Source: Candidatus Bathyarchaeota archaeon (GTDB taxonomy: Archaea > Thermoproteota > Bathyarchaeia > 40CM-2-53-6 > FEN-987). Taken from it: 21,736 bases of DNA. Positions 8,664-14,931 of the stretch are shown here, in pieces. The stretch spans positions 1 through 21,736 of the forward strand of contig JALHTB010000154.1 of assembly GCA_022865625.1 (NCBI GenBank), written 5' to 3'. Position 1 is the stretch's first letter. Every line of letters begins with the position of its first letter. Both the position numbers and the translations under genes were made by a program. A model generated the notes under the pieces. That model was not told the origin of the DNA and did no database searches. It saw nothing but the letters and a program-made list of their open reading frames with translations.

Positions 8664-9889
8664 ACCCTGAACATCTTCCTAGCGGTCTCAAGAGCCCTGA
8701 TCAGGATGTCGACTTCCCGTCTTGTGTTGTAGATATAGAAGCTGGCTCGAGAGGTGGCCGCCACCTTGAGTCGTTCCATCAATGGTTGTGCGCATTGGTG
8801 TCCAGATCTTATCGCTATACCTTGAGTGTCAAGGATCGTTGCAAGGTCGTGAGCGTGAATGTCCCCAAGATTGAACGCGATTGCCGCCCCACGTTTCTCA
8901 ACATCTCGAGTGCCGTACACAACTAGGCCTTTCACATCTTCCATCTTCCCTAGGGCGTATTTTGTGAGACCTTTCTCGTGTTGTCTTACGTTTCGCATTC
9001 CCAGGTTTGATAAGTAATCGACCGCGGCTCCGAGACCAATGACACCCTCAATGTTTGGAGTCCCCGCCTCAAACTTCCATGGTGGATCGTTCCAGCTGGC
9101 ATCTCGTAGATGGACTTCTTTGATCATTTCTCCGCCGCCCATGAAGGGCTCCATGTGCTCTAGGAGGTCATATCTCCCGTAGAGCATCCCTATCCCAGTA
9201 GGCGCTAGCATCTTGTGGCCCGAGACAGCCATGAAATCACACTCCAAGTCTGCAACATCGACTGGCATGTGAGGAACGGATTGCGCAGCGTCCACTACTA
9301 CAGTCGCGCCGGCGCTGTGAGCCTCCTGCGCCATCTGCTTCACCGGATTGATCGTGCCCAATGCATTGGAGACATGAGCTAGGCTGAGGACTTTTGGCCT
9401 CTTCTTGATCAGTTCTCGAAAGCTCTCCAAGTCCAGCAATCCGTCGTCGTTGATCCTGACGAAGTCGAGTTTGACGCCTTTCTCCTTTGCGAGCATCTGC
9501 CACGGAACAATGTTGCTGTGATGTTCCATCTCCGTCAGGAGGATTCGATCCCCGGGCCTGAGGTTGGCTCTCGCCCAACTGAATGCGACGAGGTTAAGAG
9601 CCTCTGTTGTGTTTCGCACGAAGACTATCTCTCTGGCAGTCTTCACACCGATGAAGTGCGCGAATTTCTCCCTCGATTGCTCAAAGGCAATCGTTGCCTC
9701 TTCGCTCAGACGATGGACACTTCTGTGAACGTTTGCGTTGTACTCGCTGTAGTACCGTTCGATTGCCTTGATGACAGATTCTGGTTTTTGAGAGGTCGCA
9801 GCACTGTCCAAGTAGACGAGCGGTTTGCCGTCTATCTTTCTCTTCAGAATTGGGAAATCTGCTCGAATCCTGCTTACGTTCAGCGCCAT
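8660..9889 (-). CDS. sufS: Cysteine desulfurase, SufS/CsdA type (PLP-dependent)
   Basis: Class V aminotransferase fold, 409 residues, normal length. It converts L-cysteine to alanine and leaves a persulfide on an active-site cysteine for Fe-S assembly. Visible residues are the N-terminal YLDSAATSQKP, ring-stacking and PLP contacts at MEHHSN (H123/H124), D200 in VVVDAAQSVPH, the Schiff-base lysine K226 in VSGHKMLAPTGIG, and the persulfide cysteine C366 in RSGHQCAQP. The short RSGHxCAQP loop marks the group II (SufS) type rather than IscS/NifS. The ATG start is well supported by a purine-rich GAGGAGAAGGAG immediately upstream. The gene heads a two-gene unit with sufU. Its promoter region has a TATA box at 9951-9958 and a dyad at 9934-9947 placed between that TATA box and the expected transcription start. 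Confidence 0.96.
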   Translation of the reverse strand: MALNVSRIRADFPILKRKIDGKPLVYLDSAATSQKPESVIKAIERYYSEYNANVHRSVHRLSEEATIAFEQSREKFAHFIGVKTAREIVFVRNTTEALNLVAFSWARANLRPGDRILLTEMEHHSNIVPWQMLAKEKGVKLDFVRINDDGLLDLESFRELIKKRPKVLSLAHVSNALGTINPVKQMAQEAHSAGATVVVDAAQSVPHMPVDVADLECDFMAVSGHKMLAPTGIGMLYGRYDLLEHMEPFMGGGEMIKEVHLRDASWNDPPWKFEAGTPNIEGVIGLGAAVDYLSNLGMRNVRQHEKGLTKYALGKMEDVKGLVVYGTRDVEKRGAAIAFNLGDIHAHDLATILDTQGIAIRSGHQCAQPLMERLKVAATSRASFYIYNTRREVDILIRALETARKMFRV

Positions 9890-9933
9890 CTCCTTCTCCT
9901 CAGAGATAAACCGGGTGTACGGTCGCTTTGAGC

Positions 9934-9947
9934 ATAACGTACGTCAT
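9934..9947. promoter_or_regulatory. Candidate operator dyad in the sufS promoter
   Basis: The plus strand reads ATAACGTACGTCAT. Read on the minus strand this is ATGAC-GTAC-GTTAT, an inverted repeat with 5-base arms (one mismatch) around a palindromic GTAC. It lies 3 bases downstream of the sufS TATA box and before the expected start of transcription, where a bound protein would block RNAP. The same arm pattern (ATGAC-N4-GTCAT) occurs in the promoter of the HTH regulator at 10681-10694. Function as an operator is inference. Confidence 0.5.
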
Positions 9948-9950
9948 AGT

Positions 9951-9958
9951 TCTATATG
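9951..9958 (-). promoter_or_regulatory. TATA box of the sufS-sufU unit
   Basis: On the minus strand the sequence is CATATAGA, AT-rich in a locally mixed context. It sits about 65 bases before the sufS ATG. Archaeal TATA boxes centre near -26, so transcription would start around 9929 and leave a leader of about 40 bases carrying the strong Shine-Dalgarno. Confidence 0.5.
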
Positions 9959-10231
9959 TGCACACCCCTTGACGGATCGTGGGCAGCAATTCTCTCTGTA
10001 TCCCGCAACTGCAATCGAGATACACTATGATGCAGCAACTGCTATGTCAGTTCCGGATGACTTACGGTATGGTCCTCGGGTTCGTATGCGAGACTTCTTA
10101 CGCCGAGCAATCTTGCGATACAAGGCATCTTGGGTTTGAGCCATTCCATGTTTCACTGCTCTCTTCTTCTCTCCGGGACATAGTCAACGCCAGCCCACCC
10201 GTGTGACTTTGGGGTACCCCTCGAATTCCAT

Positions 10232-10243
10232 TTCACAGTTCGA
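10232..10243 (+). repeat. 12-base repeat TTCACAGTTCGA, left copy
   Basis: TTCACAGTTCGA lies just downstream of the HTH gene. Its exact reverse complement TCGAACTGTGAA lies at 10752-10763, on the other side of that gene. A partial direct copy, TCACAGTTC, lies at 10731-10739. It could be a protein binding site or the trace of an insertion boundary. No transposase is present between the copies. Confidence 0.45.
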
Positions 10244-10259
10244 TTTCTGGCTAGTTCGG

Positions 10260-10637
10260 TCAGGCTTCGCACACCCGGCAGCCGCCGAGGTTCAGCCCGG
10301 GTTCCAGGCGTCTGTGAAGGCTGCACATGAGTCTGTTCTTCCTGACATGTATTGAGACTTCATTCATTTTGCCCATTACTTGTATCTGGCCAGCCTTCCC
10401 TGAGACCAGTAGAGCAGCGATCTTGTTTGCTGCTTTGTCGACATGAGAGACTCCTTCCAGCTTGATCGCGATCCCCCTCTTCTTGTGCATGTACTTGCTC
10501 ACAGCAGGTTGGGTTATCCCAAGCAACTGAGCTGCCTGCTGTTGAGTCATCCCATACTTATCGACGAGTCTGCGGACCACCATTGCTCGGATGGCCGGAA
10601 TCACAGACTTTGATGCGATCTCGTCGGGCAGTAGCAA
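10260..10637 (-). CDS. XRE-type HTH transcriptional regulator with C-terminal Cys/His cluster (COG2522-like)
   Basis: A DNA-binding protein with an N-terminal helix-turn-helix: IPAIRAMVVRRLVDKYGM, then TQQQAAQLLGITQPAVSKYM at residues 31-50, which is a classic HTH (AxxLGITxxAVSxY). It resembles archaeal regulators of the COG2522 type, which start close to LLPxEI and carry a C-terminal cysteine-rich end. Here the tail has C105-x2-H108 and C120-x2-C123, four possible ligands for a metal or Fe-S cluster. The start chosen is the TTG at 10637 (MLLPDEIASKSVIPAIRAM). The frame stays open upstream to 10697, but a good TATA box (TTTAAATA at 10672-10679) lies inside that extension, so transcripts should begin downstream of it, near 10650. 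An operator-like dyad touches the TATA box, suggesting autoregulation. The same dyad in the sufS promoter suggests sufS as a target. Target and ligand are inference. Confidence 0.85.
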   Translation of the reverse strand: MLLPDEIASKSVIPAIRAMVVRRLVDKYGMTQQQAAQLLGITQPAVSKYMHKKRGIAIKLEGVSHVDKAANKIAALLVSGKAGQIQVMGKMNEVSIHVRKNRLMCSLHRRLEPGLNLGGCRVCEA

Positions 10638-10671
10638 TGTCGTAACCGGAGGTGGCTTGCCAGCCGAGGCG

Positions 10672-10679
10672 TATTTAAA
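10672..10679 (-). promoter_or_regulatory. TATA box of the HTH regulator gene
   Basis: TTTAAATA on the minus strand, one of the clearest TATA boxes in the window. Its centre is about 39 bases before the TTG start, giving an expected transcription start near 10650 and a leader of roughly 12 bases. This placement is the main argument for the TTG start. Confidence 0.6.
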
Positions 10680-10680
10680 C

Positions 10681-10694
10681 ATGACATAGGTCAT
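10681..10694. promoter_or_regulatory. Candidate operator dyad in the regulator's own promoter
   Basis: ATGAC-ATAG-GTCAT is a perfect inverted repeat with 5-base arms and a 4-base spacer. It abuts the TATA box at 10672-10679 by one base and so covers the TFB-recognition (BRE) position. A protein bound here would prevent assembly of TBP and TFB. It matches the sufS promoter dyad at 9934-9947 in arm sequence and spacing. It may also affect the divergent gene at 10863. Confidence 0.55.
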
Positions 10695-10730
10695 CAAATC
10701 GACGCGAGAGGACCCTTCGCAAGAAACCCC

Positions 10731-10762
10731 TCACAGTTCCAGCAGGCATTTTCGAACTGTGA
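10731..10762. repeat. Inverted repeat TCACAGTTC / GAACTGTGA
   Basis: Perfect 9-base arms at 10731-10739 and 10754-10762 with a 14-base loop. It lies between the divergent HTH regulator and the SRPBCC gene. The right arm is part of the 12-base repeat whose inverse is at 10232-10243. It could be an operator or form an RNA hairpin. It is not followed by a T-run, so it is not an obvious terminator. Confidence 0.5.
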
Positions 10763-10862
10763 ATCTGGTCAACGAGAGGACAATCGAATTCTGAAAACAA
10801 TCATTGTGACACATGTATCGTGTACCTCAATCGCAAAGTAGCCAAACCCGACACGCCGTACA

Positions 10863-11372
10863 ATGCCAATCTGTAAAGCGAATGATTCGTATTGGACAGT
10901 CTCTGTGAATGTTCAGGCTGTTGGGAGAATGACTGGCTCGATACACCTGGAGAAAGAAATCAGGGCTCCTGTCTCAAAGACATACAAAGCGTTCCAGCAG
11001 ACGCAAGCCCTGAGAACTTGGTACGACCCTCGATGCCATATGGAGGAATTCACAGTCGGAGGTAAACTCGTGGGCGACAACTACCCAAGCGCCGAGATAC
11101 TCGCTCTGGTACCAAATCACACCATAGTGCATCGATACAGCAACATAGTCCTAGGCTTGGGAATCTGGAGTCTCGTGGAAAAGAGGAATGGAAAAAGCAC
11201 ACTCCTAGTCTTCGACCACATTGACGCATACGAAAGCAAGGATGATCGAGACTCGATCACATTCTACTGGAAAGGGCTCATAGAGAACCTTGCTGCGTTC
11301 TGCGAAGGTCGCGAGATCCCATTTGATCATGATGCTGGAGATTACAAGCGGGGTAAGGCAAGTCAGGGTTAG
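10863..11372 (+). CDS. SRPBCC / AHSA1 (Hsp90 ATPase activator-like) domain protein
   Basis: The core reads IHLEKEIRAPVSKTYKAFQQ, then LRTWYDPRCHMEEFTVGGKL, a middle EILALVPNHTIVHRY, and a C-terminal WKGLIENLAAFCEG. This is the pattern of the AHSA1 subfamily of the START/SRPBCC fold: the opening I.A....V..A....ALRTWYDP, the GG loop, and the final helix that packs over a hydrophobic ligand cavity. The ligand and role of such stand-alone archaeal proteins are generally unknown. The frame opens with ATG at 10863, but family proteins begin within a few residues of the IHLEKE strand. The in-frame ATG at 10929 (MTGSIHLEKE) is therefore an equally good start, with GGGAG directly in front of it. It is divergent from the HTH regulator across about 225 bases holding the dyad and inverted repeat described separately. 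Confidence 0.8.
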   Translation: MPICKANDSYWTVSVNVQAVGRMTGSIHLEKEIRAPVSKTYKAFQQTQALRTWYDPRCHMEEFTVGGKLVGDNYPSAEILALVPNHTIVHRYSNIVLGLGIWSLVEKRNGKSTLLVFDHIDAYESKDDRDSITFYWKGLIENLAAFCEGREIPFDHDAGDYKRGKASQG

Positions 11373-11440
11373 ACCGCCTAGACGTGTTGCTTCCACAGCG
11401 AACGCAGAATGTGATGTCTCACGATCGGCTAGCAGTCGTA

Positions 11441-11448
11441 CTTAAATG
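11441..11448 (+). promoter_or_regulatory. TATA-like element of the zinc-ribbon membrane protein gene
   Basis: CTTAAATG, an AT-rich stretch 44 bases before the preferred ATG at 11492. Expected transcription start is about 11470, which gives a short leader of some 20 bases. Confidence 0.35.
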
Positions 11449-11491
11449 CCGATTTCTCTGAGGTTGACGAAACAAGTAGTTGTGGCACCAG

Positions 11492-12577
11492 ATGGACCTT
11501 GGATCGCTGATTAATCAGTCTGCAGCGAAAATCAAGAAGAACTTGATACTCTTTGTTCCGCCGATCGTGATCCAGATTGTTGTCCCTCTCGCACTGTTCA
11601 CGGTAGCCGCTTTGACGTTGTTTCCACTCATGATGGCACTAGGCTTGACAGGAGACGTTTGGGGTGTCATCAAGACCGCCGCGGGCGGTGGGATCATTCT
11701 TCTTGCCGCTGGTTTTCTCGTCGACACATTTGTGACCGCCGGGTGGGCATACATGAATAGATGTGTCGTCATCGATGGGCAGACAGAGTTAGGTGATCTC
11801 TGGGTTGGGGCTAGGAAGTATTTCCTTCGCATTCTCGGCGGCCGAGTACTGATTGGCATGTTGGTGATCTTACCGATCGCGGCCGGAATAGGGGCCATGA
11901 TCGCTGGAATTATGACTCTCAATATCGGGTTACTCGCTCCTGAAGAACTCGTCCCAACGACTGTGATCAGTCTGCTTGCGCCGATCATCATGGGATTGAT
12001 TGGGATTCTGCTAGTAGTTGGGCTGATTGAGCTCGTTCTCGGCATCCTACTTCTGCCTTGGATGCAGGCGCTCGTAATGGACGATCTAGGAATCATCGCA
12101 TCGATCAAGTCGAGTTTCAGGTTCGTGCGGAGGAACTTCGGAACCATCATCGGCTATGTGGGCATCTCTGCGTTCGCTTGGATAGTCGTCTCGTGGGCGG
12201 CATCACTGATATGGCCGAGCTTCTCATACTCAGAGCTGACTACTCCCGCGGTCTACATGAACAGTACTCGTCTGCTCGGGCTGCTTCTCGGAGCTACGAA
12301 CATGATCAACTCTGTGATTTCCGCCCTGCTCTCAGGTTTCTTCACGCTTCTACTGTTCCTAATCTATGCAGACAGGACGCGCGAGGTGCCATCTCCACCG
12401 ATTGCTGAACCCTCAACTGCTCCATTCACCCCTAGAGTTACGCAGCCGGAAGCATCCCGGCCCTCTGGGGCTCCACGAGGCATGAAGTACTGTCAAAACT
12501 GCGGAGCAACACTTGTGTCGTTGGCGGTCTTCTGCCCGAGCTGCGGGGCTAGACAACCACCCCTGACCCCGCAGTGA
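11492..12577 (+). CDS. Polytopic membrane protein with C-terminal zinc ribbon, function unknown
   Basis: About 361 residues. The N-terminal 300 hold roughly six long hydrophobic segments: LILFVPPIVIQIVVPLALFT, an Ala/Gly-rich helix near 65-90, VLIGMLVILPIAAGIGAMIA, a long segment around 165-195, one near 225-245, and a last one near 265-300. A Pro/Ser/Thr-rich linker of about 40 residues follows, then a zinc ribbon, YCQNCG...FCPSCGARQ (CxxC-x13-CxxC), at the extreme C-terminus. The DUF4013/DUF7847-like integral membrane families of archaea have similar architecture, but I cannot name a function. The linker plus cytoplasmic ribbon suggests a docking or nucleic-acid/protein-binding tail. The start could be the TTG at 11480; the ATG at 11492 (MDLGSLINQ) is preferred. 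It is a single gene with its own promoter-like element and is convergent with the RidA-like gene. Confidence 0.75.
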   Translation: MDLGSLINQSAAKIKKNLILFVPPIVIQIVVPLALFTVAALTLFPLMMALGLTGDVWGVIKTAAGGGIILLAAGFLVDTFVTAGWAYMNRCVVIDGQTELGDLWVGARKYFLRILGGRVLIGMLVILPIAAGIGAMIAGIMTLNIGLLAPEELVPTTVISLLAPIIMGLIGILLVVGLIELVLGILLLPWMQALVMDDLGIIASIKSSFRFVRRNFGTIIGYVGISAFAWIVVSWAASLIWPSFSYSELTTPAVYMNSTRLLGLLLGATNMINSVISALLSGFFTLLLFLIYADRTREVPSPPIAEPSTAPFTPRVTQPEASRPSGAPRGMKYCQNCGATLVSLAVFCPSCGARQPPLTPQ

Positions 12578-12608
12578 TTCTCTCGGACTCGATTCGACGA
12601 GCTAGCCA

Positions 12609-13079
12609 TCAGGGTTTGCACGCCAACACGAGCTCCACTTCTACAGCGATGTTCATCGGGAGCTCGTTTACGCCAACTGATGTCCTGGCATGGCGGCCAT
12701 TCTCGCCGAAGATCTGGGCTAGAACGTCGGAAGCTCCATTCATGACCTTCGGTTGATCGGTGAAACCCGGAGCGCTGTTGACATAGCCGTTCACTTTGAC
12801 GACGCGTTCGACGCGATCTAGAGTACCTAGAACCGATTTCGCTGCAGCCAAACAGTTGAGCGCAGCCAACTTGGCAGCTTCGTATCCATCTTCAACGGTG
12901 AGATCACGGCCGATCTTACCTTTGTACGCGGGGACGCCATCTTTCACGGGTCCTTGGCCTGCAGTGAAGATCAGTGTTCCACTCTGAACAGCAAGCAGAT
13001 ATGCACCTACTGGAGTTGCAGCCTTAGGGATTGTGATACCCATCGACTTGGCACGTTCCTCATACGACAACCTGATCAT
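12609..13079 (-). CDS. RidA-like (YjgF/YER057c/UK114) protein
   Basis: 156 residues: an N-terminal YEERAKSMGITIPKAATPVG and AYLLAVQSGTLIFTAGQGPV, a central DGYEAAKLAALNCLAAAKSV, and a C-terminal ARTSVGVNELPMNIAVEVEL. This is the chorismate-mutase-like trimer fold of the RidA superfamily. The arginine needed for enamine/imine deamination in true RidA (R105 in E. coli) has a counterpart, R132, so deaminase activity is possible. The longer N-terminus and the VGAY...GQGP sequence place it in the ~150-residue 'YjgF-like 1' subgroup rather than classic RidA, whose substrates are less certain. The gene stands alone and is convergent with the membrane protein. The ATG at 13079 matches the family start. 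It is followed upstream by about 94 bases to the PGI/PMI stop and may be cotranscribed with that gene. Confidence 0.88.
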   Translation of the reverse strand: MIRLSYEERAKSMGITIPKAATPVGAYLLAVQSGTLIFTAGQGPVKDGVPAYKGKIGRDLTVEDGYEAAKLAALNCLAAAKSVLGTLDRVERVVKVNGYVNSAPGFTDQPKVMNGASDVLAQIFGENGRHARTSVGVNELPMNIAVEVELVLACKP

Positions 13080-13173
13080 TCCTCTGGAGTATTAGCCAAC
13101 AGAGACGCATCAGGGCCGCACCTTGCTAGTAGGCTTTTGCCTATATGATTGACGGACCCTGTCAGAATGGCGC

Positions 13174-14262
13174 CTAAGAACCTGATGCTCTTGCTGAGCG
13201 TTTCAGCGTCTGAATCGTAGTAATCGGCGTCGGGTCGATGCCTCGCAATATTGCAAGGTAGAAGGATACGTAGTCGCAGAAGTAGATCGTTCCCAGAACT
13301 GTCGCGAGCCTAGTTGGGAACTTCAGCGATATCACATGCACTTTCCTGCTTCCAGCTTGGCGTATCAAAGGCGCCAGCCGATCGAACTTCTCCGTCTCAT
13401 CATTGGCTTCACAACCTCTCAAGAGTACAAAAGACACGCAATCAGCGTAGCTGTCCTCCCTCAACATCTGCCAGCTCTGAACCTCATTGTGAAGCATCTC
13501 TGGAAGGGCTTCGAATTTGGCGAGCACCTTTGAATTCTCATTGAGCTGATTCTTGAATCTCCTGCCAGCGGCAGCAAGCAGCTGGGCCGTGTAGATGAAA
13601 GGAATCGTATCATGAAGTTTAACCGCTAGCTGCTTCGCAGGATTCCTAGCGTGAGGCCGCTGGAATCCGATCTTCTTTCTGAGCACTCCTAGTTGCTCTC
13701 CAACAGTCCTCAACTCGACGAGAACGCTTTCATCATTGCAGATTCCCCACTTCACGAGCACAGCCATGGAAGCTGCCAAGAGATCGGGCAACGCCTCTCG
13801 AGGCTGTAACCCGCTTCTCACCTGAACGTGAGGCAGCCCACTCTCTCGACCGATAGTGATCAACTCTCCTCCTGAAGCGATGCAAGCGATTCTGCTCTTT
13901 CGCTCTCGGGCTTCTCTGAGGGCTCTCAACGTCTCTGCGGTCTGCCCGGAGTAGCTGGCGACAAGAGCACATGTCTCGGCTGTGATCGACCCGGGCAGTT
14001 GCGATCCTCTGACAATCTCGATTGGTATCTGAGAGCTGAAGAGCCAATCCTTCAGTATGTCTGCCGATATCGCAGAGCCGCCCATTCCGATCAATGCCAG
14101 GTTAGAGGTGGGTCGTGGAAGTGCGTGTGGGAGAGTATCTGATTTCATTGCAGCTGTATAAGCTCGCTCGTAGGTTTCCGGGGTCTCCTCGAGAACCTGA
14201 AGCATGTTCTCTCGGTCGATCTTGCCTGTTGCCGGTCTGTCGTCGAGAGTTTTCCTTCGCAT
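13174..14262 (-). CDS. Bifunctional phosphoglucose/phosphomannose isomerase
   Basis: 362 residues with two SIS domains. It interconverts glucose-6-phosphate or mannose-6-phosphate with fructose-6-phosphate, feeding gluconeogenesis/glycolysis and mannose-based glycan synthesis. Diagnostic motifs of the archaeal PGI/PMI family are LIGMGGSAISADIL (residues 58-70), SYSGQTAETL (103-112, phosphate loop), the catalytic region NENSKVLAKFEALPEMLHNE (241-260, with E242 and H258), and the C-terminal RGIDPTPITTIQTLKR (340-355) with lysine K354. All key residues of the family are present, so the enzyme should be active. The start is ATG at 14262. A candidate TATA stretch, CAAATACG, lies about 50 bases upstream. 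It is divergent from rps12 with about 120 bases between the two starts. The C-terminal end is normal. Confidence 0.94.
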   Translation of the reverse strand: MRRKTLDDRPATGKIDRENMLQVLEETPETYERAYTAAMKSDTLPHALPRPTSNLALIGMGGSAISADILKDWLFSSQIPIEIVRGSQLPGSITAETCALVASYSGQTAETLRALREARERKSRIACIASGGELITIGRESGLPHVQVRSGLQPREALPDLLAASMAVLVKWGICNDESVLVELRTVGEQLGVLRKKIGFQRPHARNPAKQLAVKLHDTIPFIYTAQLLAAAGRRFKNQLNENSKVLAKFEALPEMLHNEVQSWQMLREDSYADCVSFVLLRGCEANDETEKFDRLAPLIRQAGSRKVHVISLKFPTRLATVLGTIYFCDYVSFYLAILRGIDPTPITTIQTLKRSARASGS

Positions 14263-14332
14263 GCGTGATCCGGACCATGTTTGGTCTGTACTGCTTTGAA
14301 GCCTTCGTATTTGCAGTGCTGGGTGCGTACAA

Positions 14333-14340
14333 GATATAAG
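14333..14340 (+). promoter_or_regulatory. TATA box of rps12
   Basis: GATATAAG, about 50 bases before the rps12 ATG. Expected transcription start is near 14362 with a leader of about 24 bases. Its presence shows that rps12 has its own promoter here. Confidence 0.5.
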
Positions 14341-14385
14341 TCGGAGCCGAGTCTAGCACGACGAACCTAGGATACTGATGTCACA

Positions 14386-14823
14386 ATGGGCAAGTCATCG
14401 CGCGGCCTACTTGGCGCCCGCAAACTGAAGCGAACGCGCAAACGCTTCAGATGGCACTATCCACCCTACAAGCGCCGCATGCTCGGCCTCGACTACAAGG
14501 CGGACCCACTTCAGGGAGCTCCTCAGGGCCGAGGGATAGTTCTTGAGAAGGTGGGTGTCGAATGCCGCCAACCAAACAGTGCCGTGCGCAAGTGTGTGCG
14601 AGTCCAGCTCATAAAGAACGGCAAAGTCATCACAGCATTCCTGCCCGGCGACGGCGCCCTCAACTTCATCGACGAACACGACGAAGTGTGGATCGAAGGT
14701 ATCGGAGGCGCCGAGGGCAAGAGCATGGGCGACATCCCGGGAATCCGGTTCAAGGTCTATGCCTGCAACGGAGTATCTCTCGACGCGCTCCTTAAGGGCA
14801 AGAAAGAGAAACCCAGACGCTAG
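14386..14823 (+). CDS. rps12: Ribosomal protein S12 (uS12, archaeal S23e-type)
   Basis: 145 residues, normal archaeal length. The conserved core [20 protein letters not shown] (residues 50-69) includes the QPNSA loop that reaches the decoding centre, followed by [20 protein letters not shown] and the basic tail [17 protein letters not shown]. The N-terminus [20 protein letters not shown] is typical of archaeal and eukaryotic forms. It is a decoding-site protein of the 30S subunit. In most archaea it is encoded directly after nusA in the RNAP/str operon, together with S7 and EF-1 alpha. Here it is about 14 kb away on the opposite strand, with its own TATA box. Neither S7 nor EF-1 alpha follows. 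The ATG is the first of the frame and no strong Shine-Dalgarno is visible. Confidence 0.97.
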   Translation: MGKSSRGLLGARKLKRTRKRFRWHYPPYKRRMLGLDYKADPLQGAPQGRGIVLEKVGVECRQPNSAVRKCVRVQLIKNGKVITAFLPGDGALNFIDEHDEVWIEGIGGAEGKSMGDIPGIRFKVYACNGVSLDALLKGKKEKPRR

Positions 14824-14862
14824 GCATAGGATCCAAAGTCCGCAGTTCACTTCGAACAAGGA

Positions 14863-14881
14863 CGCTCCTGATTATGGAGCG
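14863..14881 (+). terminator. Candidate hairpin downstream of rps12
   Basis: CGCTCC-TGATTAT-GGAGCG, a perfect 6-base stem with a 7-base loop, 40 bases after the rps12 stop, followed by a moderately T-rich stretch. A second perfect hairpin, CGAATC-TCA-GATTCG, is at 14901-14915. Both lie between the convergent rps12 and gins51 genes. Archaeal termination mostly relies on T-runs, so hairpin function is uncertain. Confidence 0.3.
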
Positions 14882-14931
14882 ATCTTCTATCTGTCGTTCA
14901 CGAATCTCAGATTCGAGTAATACGATGCTTT

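Larger units (their letters stand above)
9890..10259. other. Intergenic region between sufS and the HTH regulator gene (about 370 bases)
   Basis: Apart from the sufS promoter elements I see no convincing gene here. Three weak items occur. A third operator-like match, ATGAC-TTAC-GGTAT, lies on the plus strand at 10057-10070 and fits the other two dyads except for one base in the second arm. A 35-codon minus-strand frame at 10042-10149 (MEWLKPKMPCIARLLGVRSL...) begins with ATG but has no clear Shine-Dalgarno and no recognised family. A perfect palindrome GGGGTACCCC lies at 10211-10220. No tRNA cloverleaf or CRISPR repeat was found. Two plus-strand frames of 75-104 codons cross the region but contain no motif I recognise. 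Confidence 0.4.

Noticed and set aside
9979..10206. 75-codon plus-strand frame upstream of sufS
   Set aside because: Low-complexity hydrophobic and Ser-rich product, no Shine-Dalgarno or TATA box that fits, no family resemblance.
10211..10220. Perfect palindrome GGGGTACCCC
   Set aside because: A 10-base palindrome alone is expected now and then in 22 kb. It lies downstream of the regulator gene, has no second copy that I noticed, and no flanking T-run for a terminator.
9890..10259. tRNA or other structured RNA in the sufS upstream region
   Set aside because: A GGTTCG-like motif near 10079 has no matching acceptor or anticodon arms on either strand.
11515..12150. Long (211-codon) minus-strand open frame antisense to the membrane protein gene
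   Set aside because: It is rich in Pro, Ser, Thr and Arg with no recognisable motif, as expected of the complement of hydrophobic codons. The plus-strand frame has clear membrane helices and a zinc ribbon.
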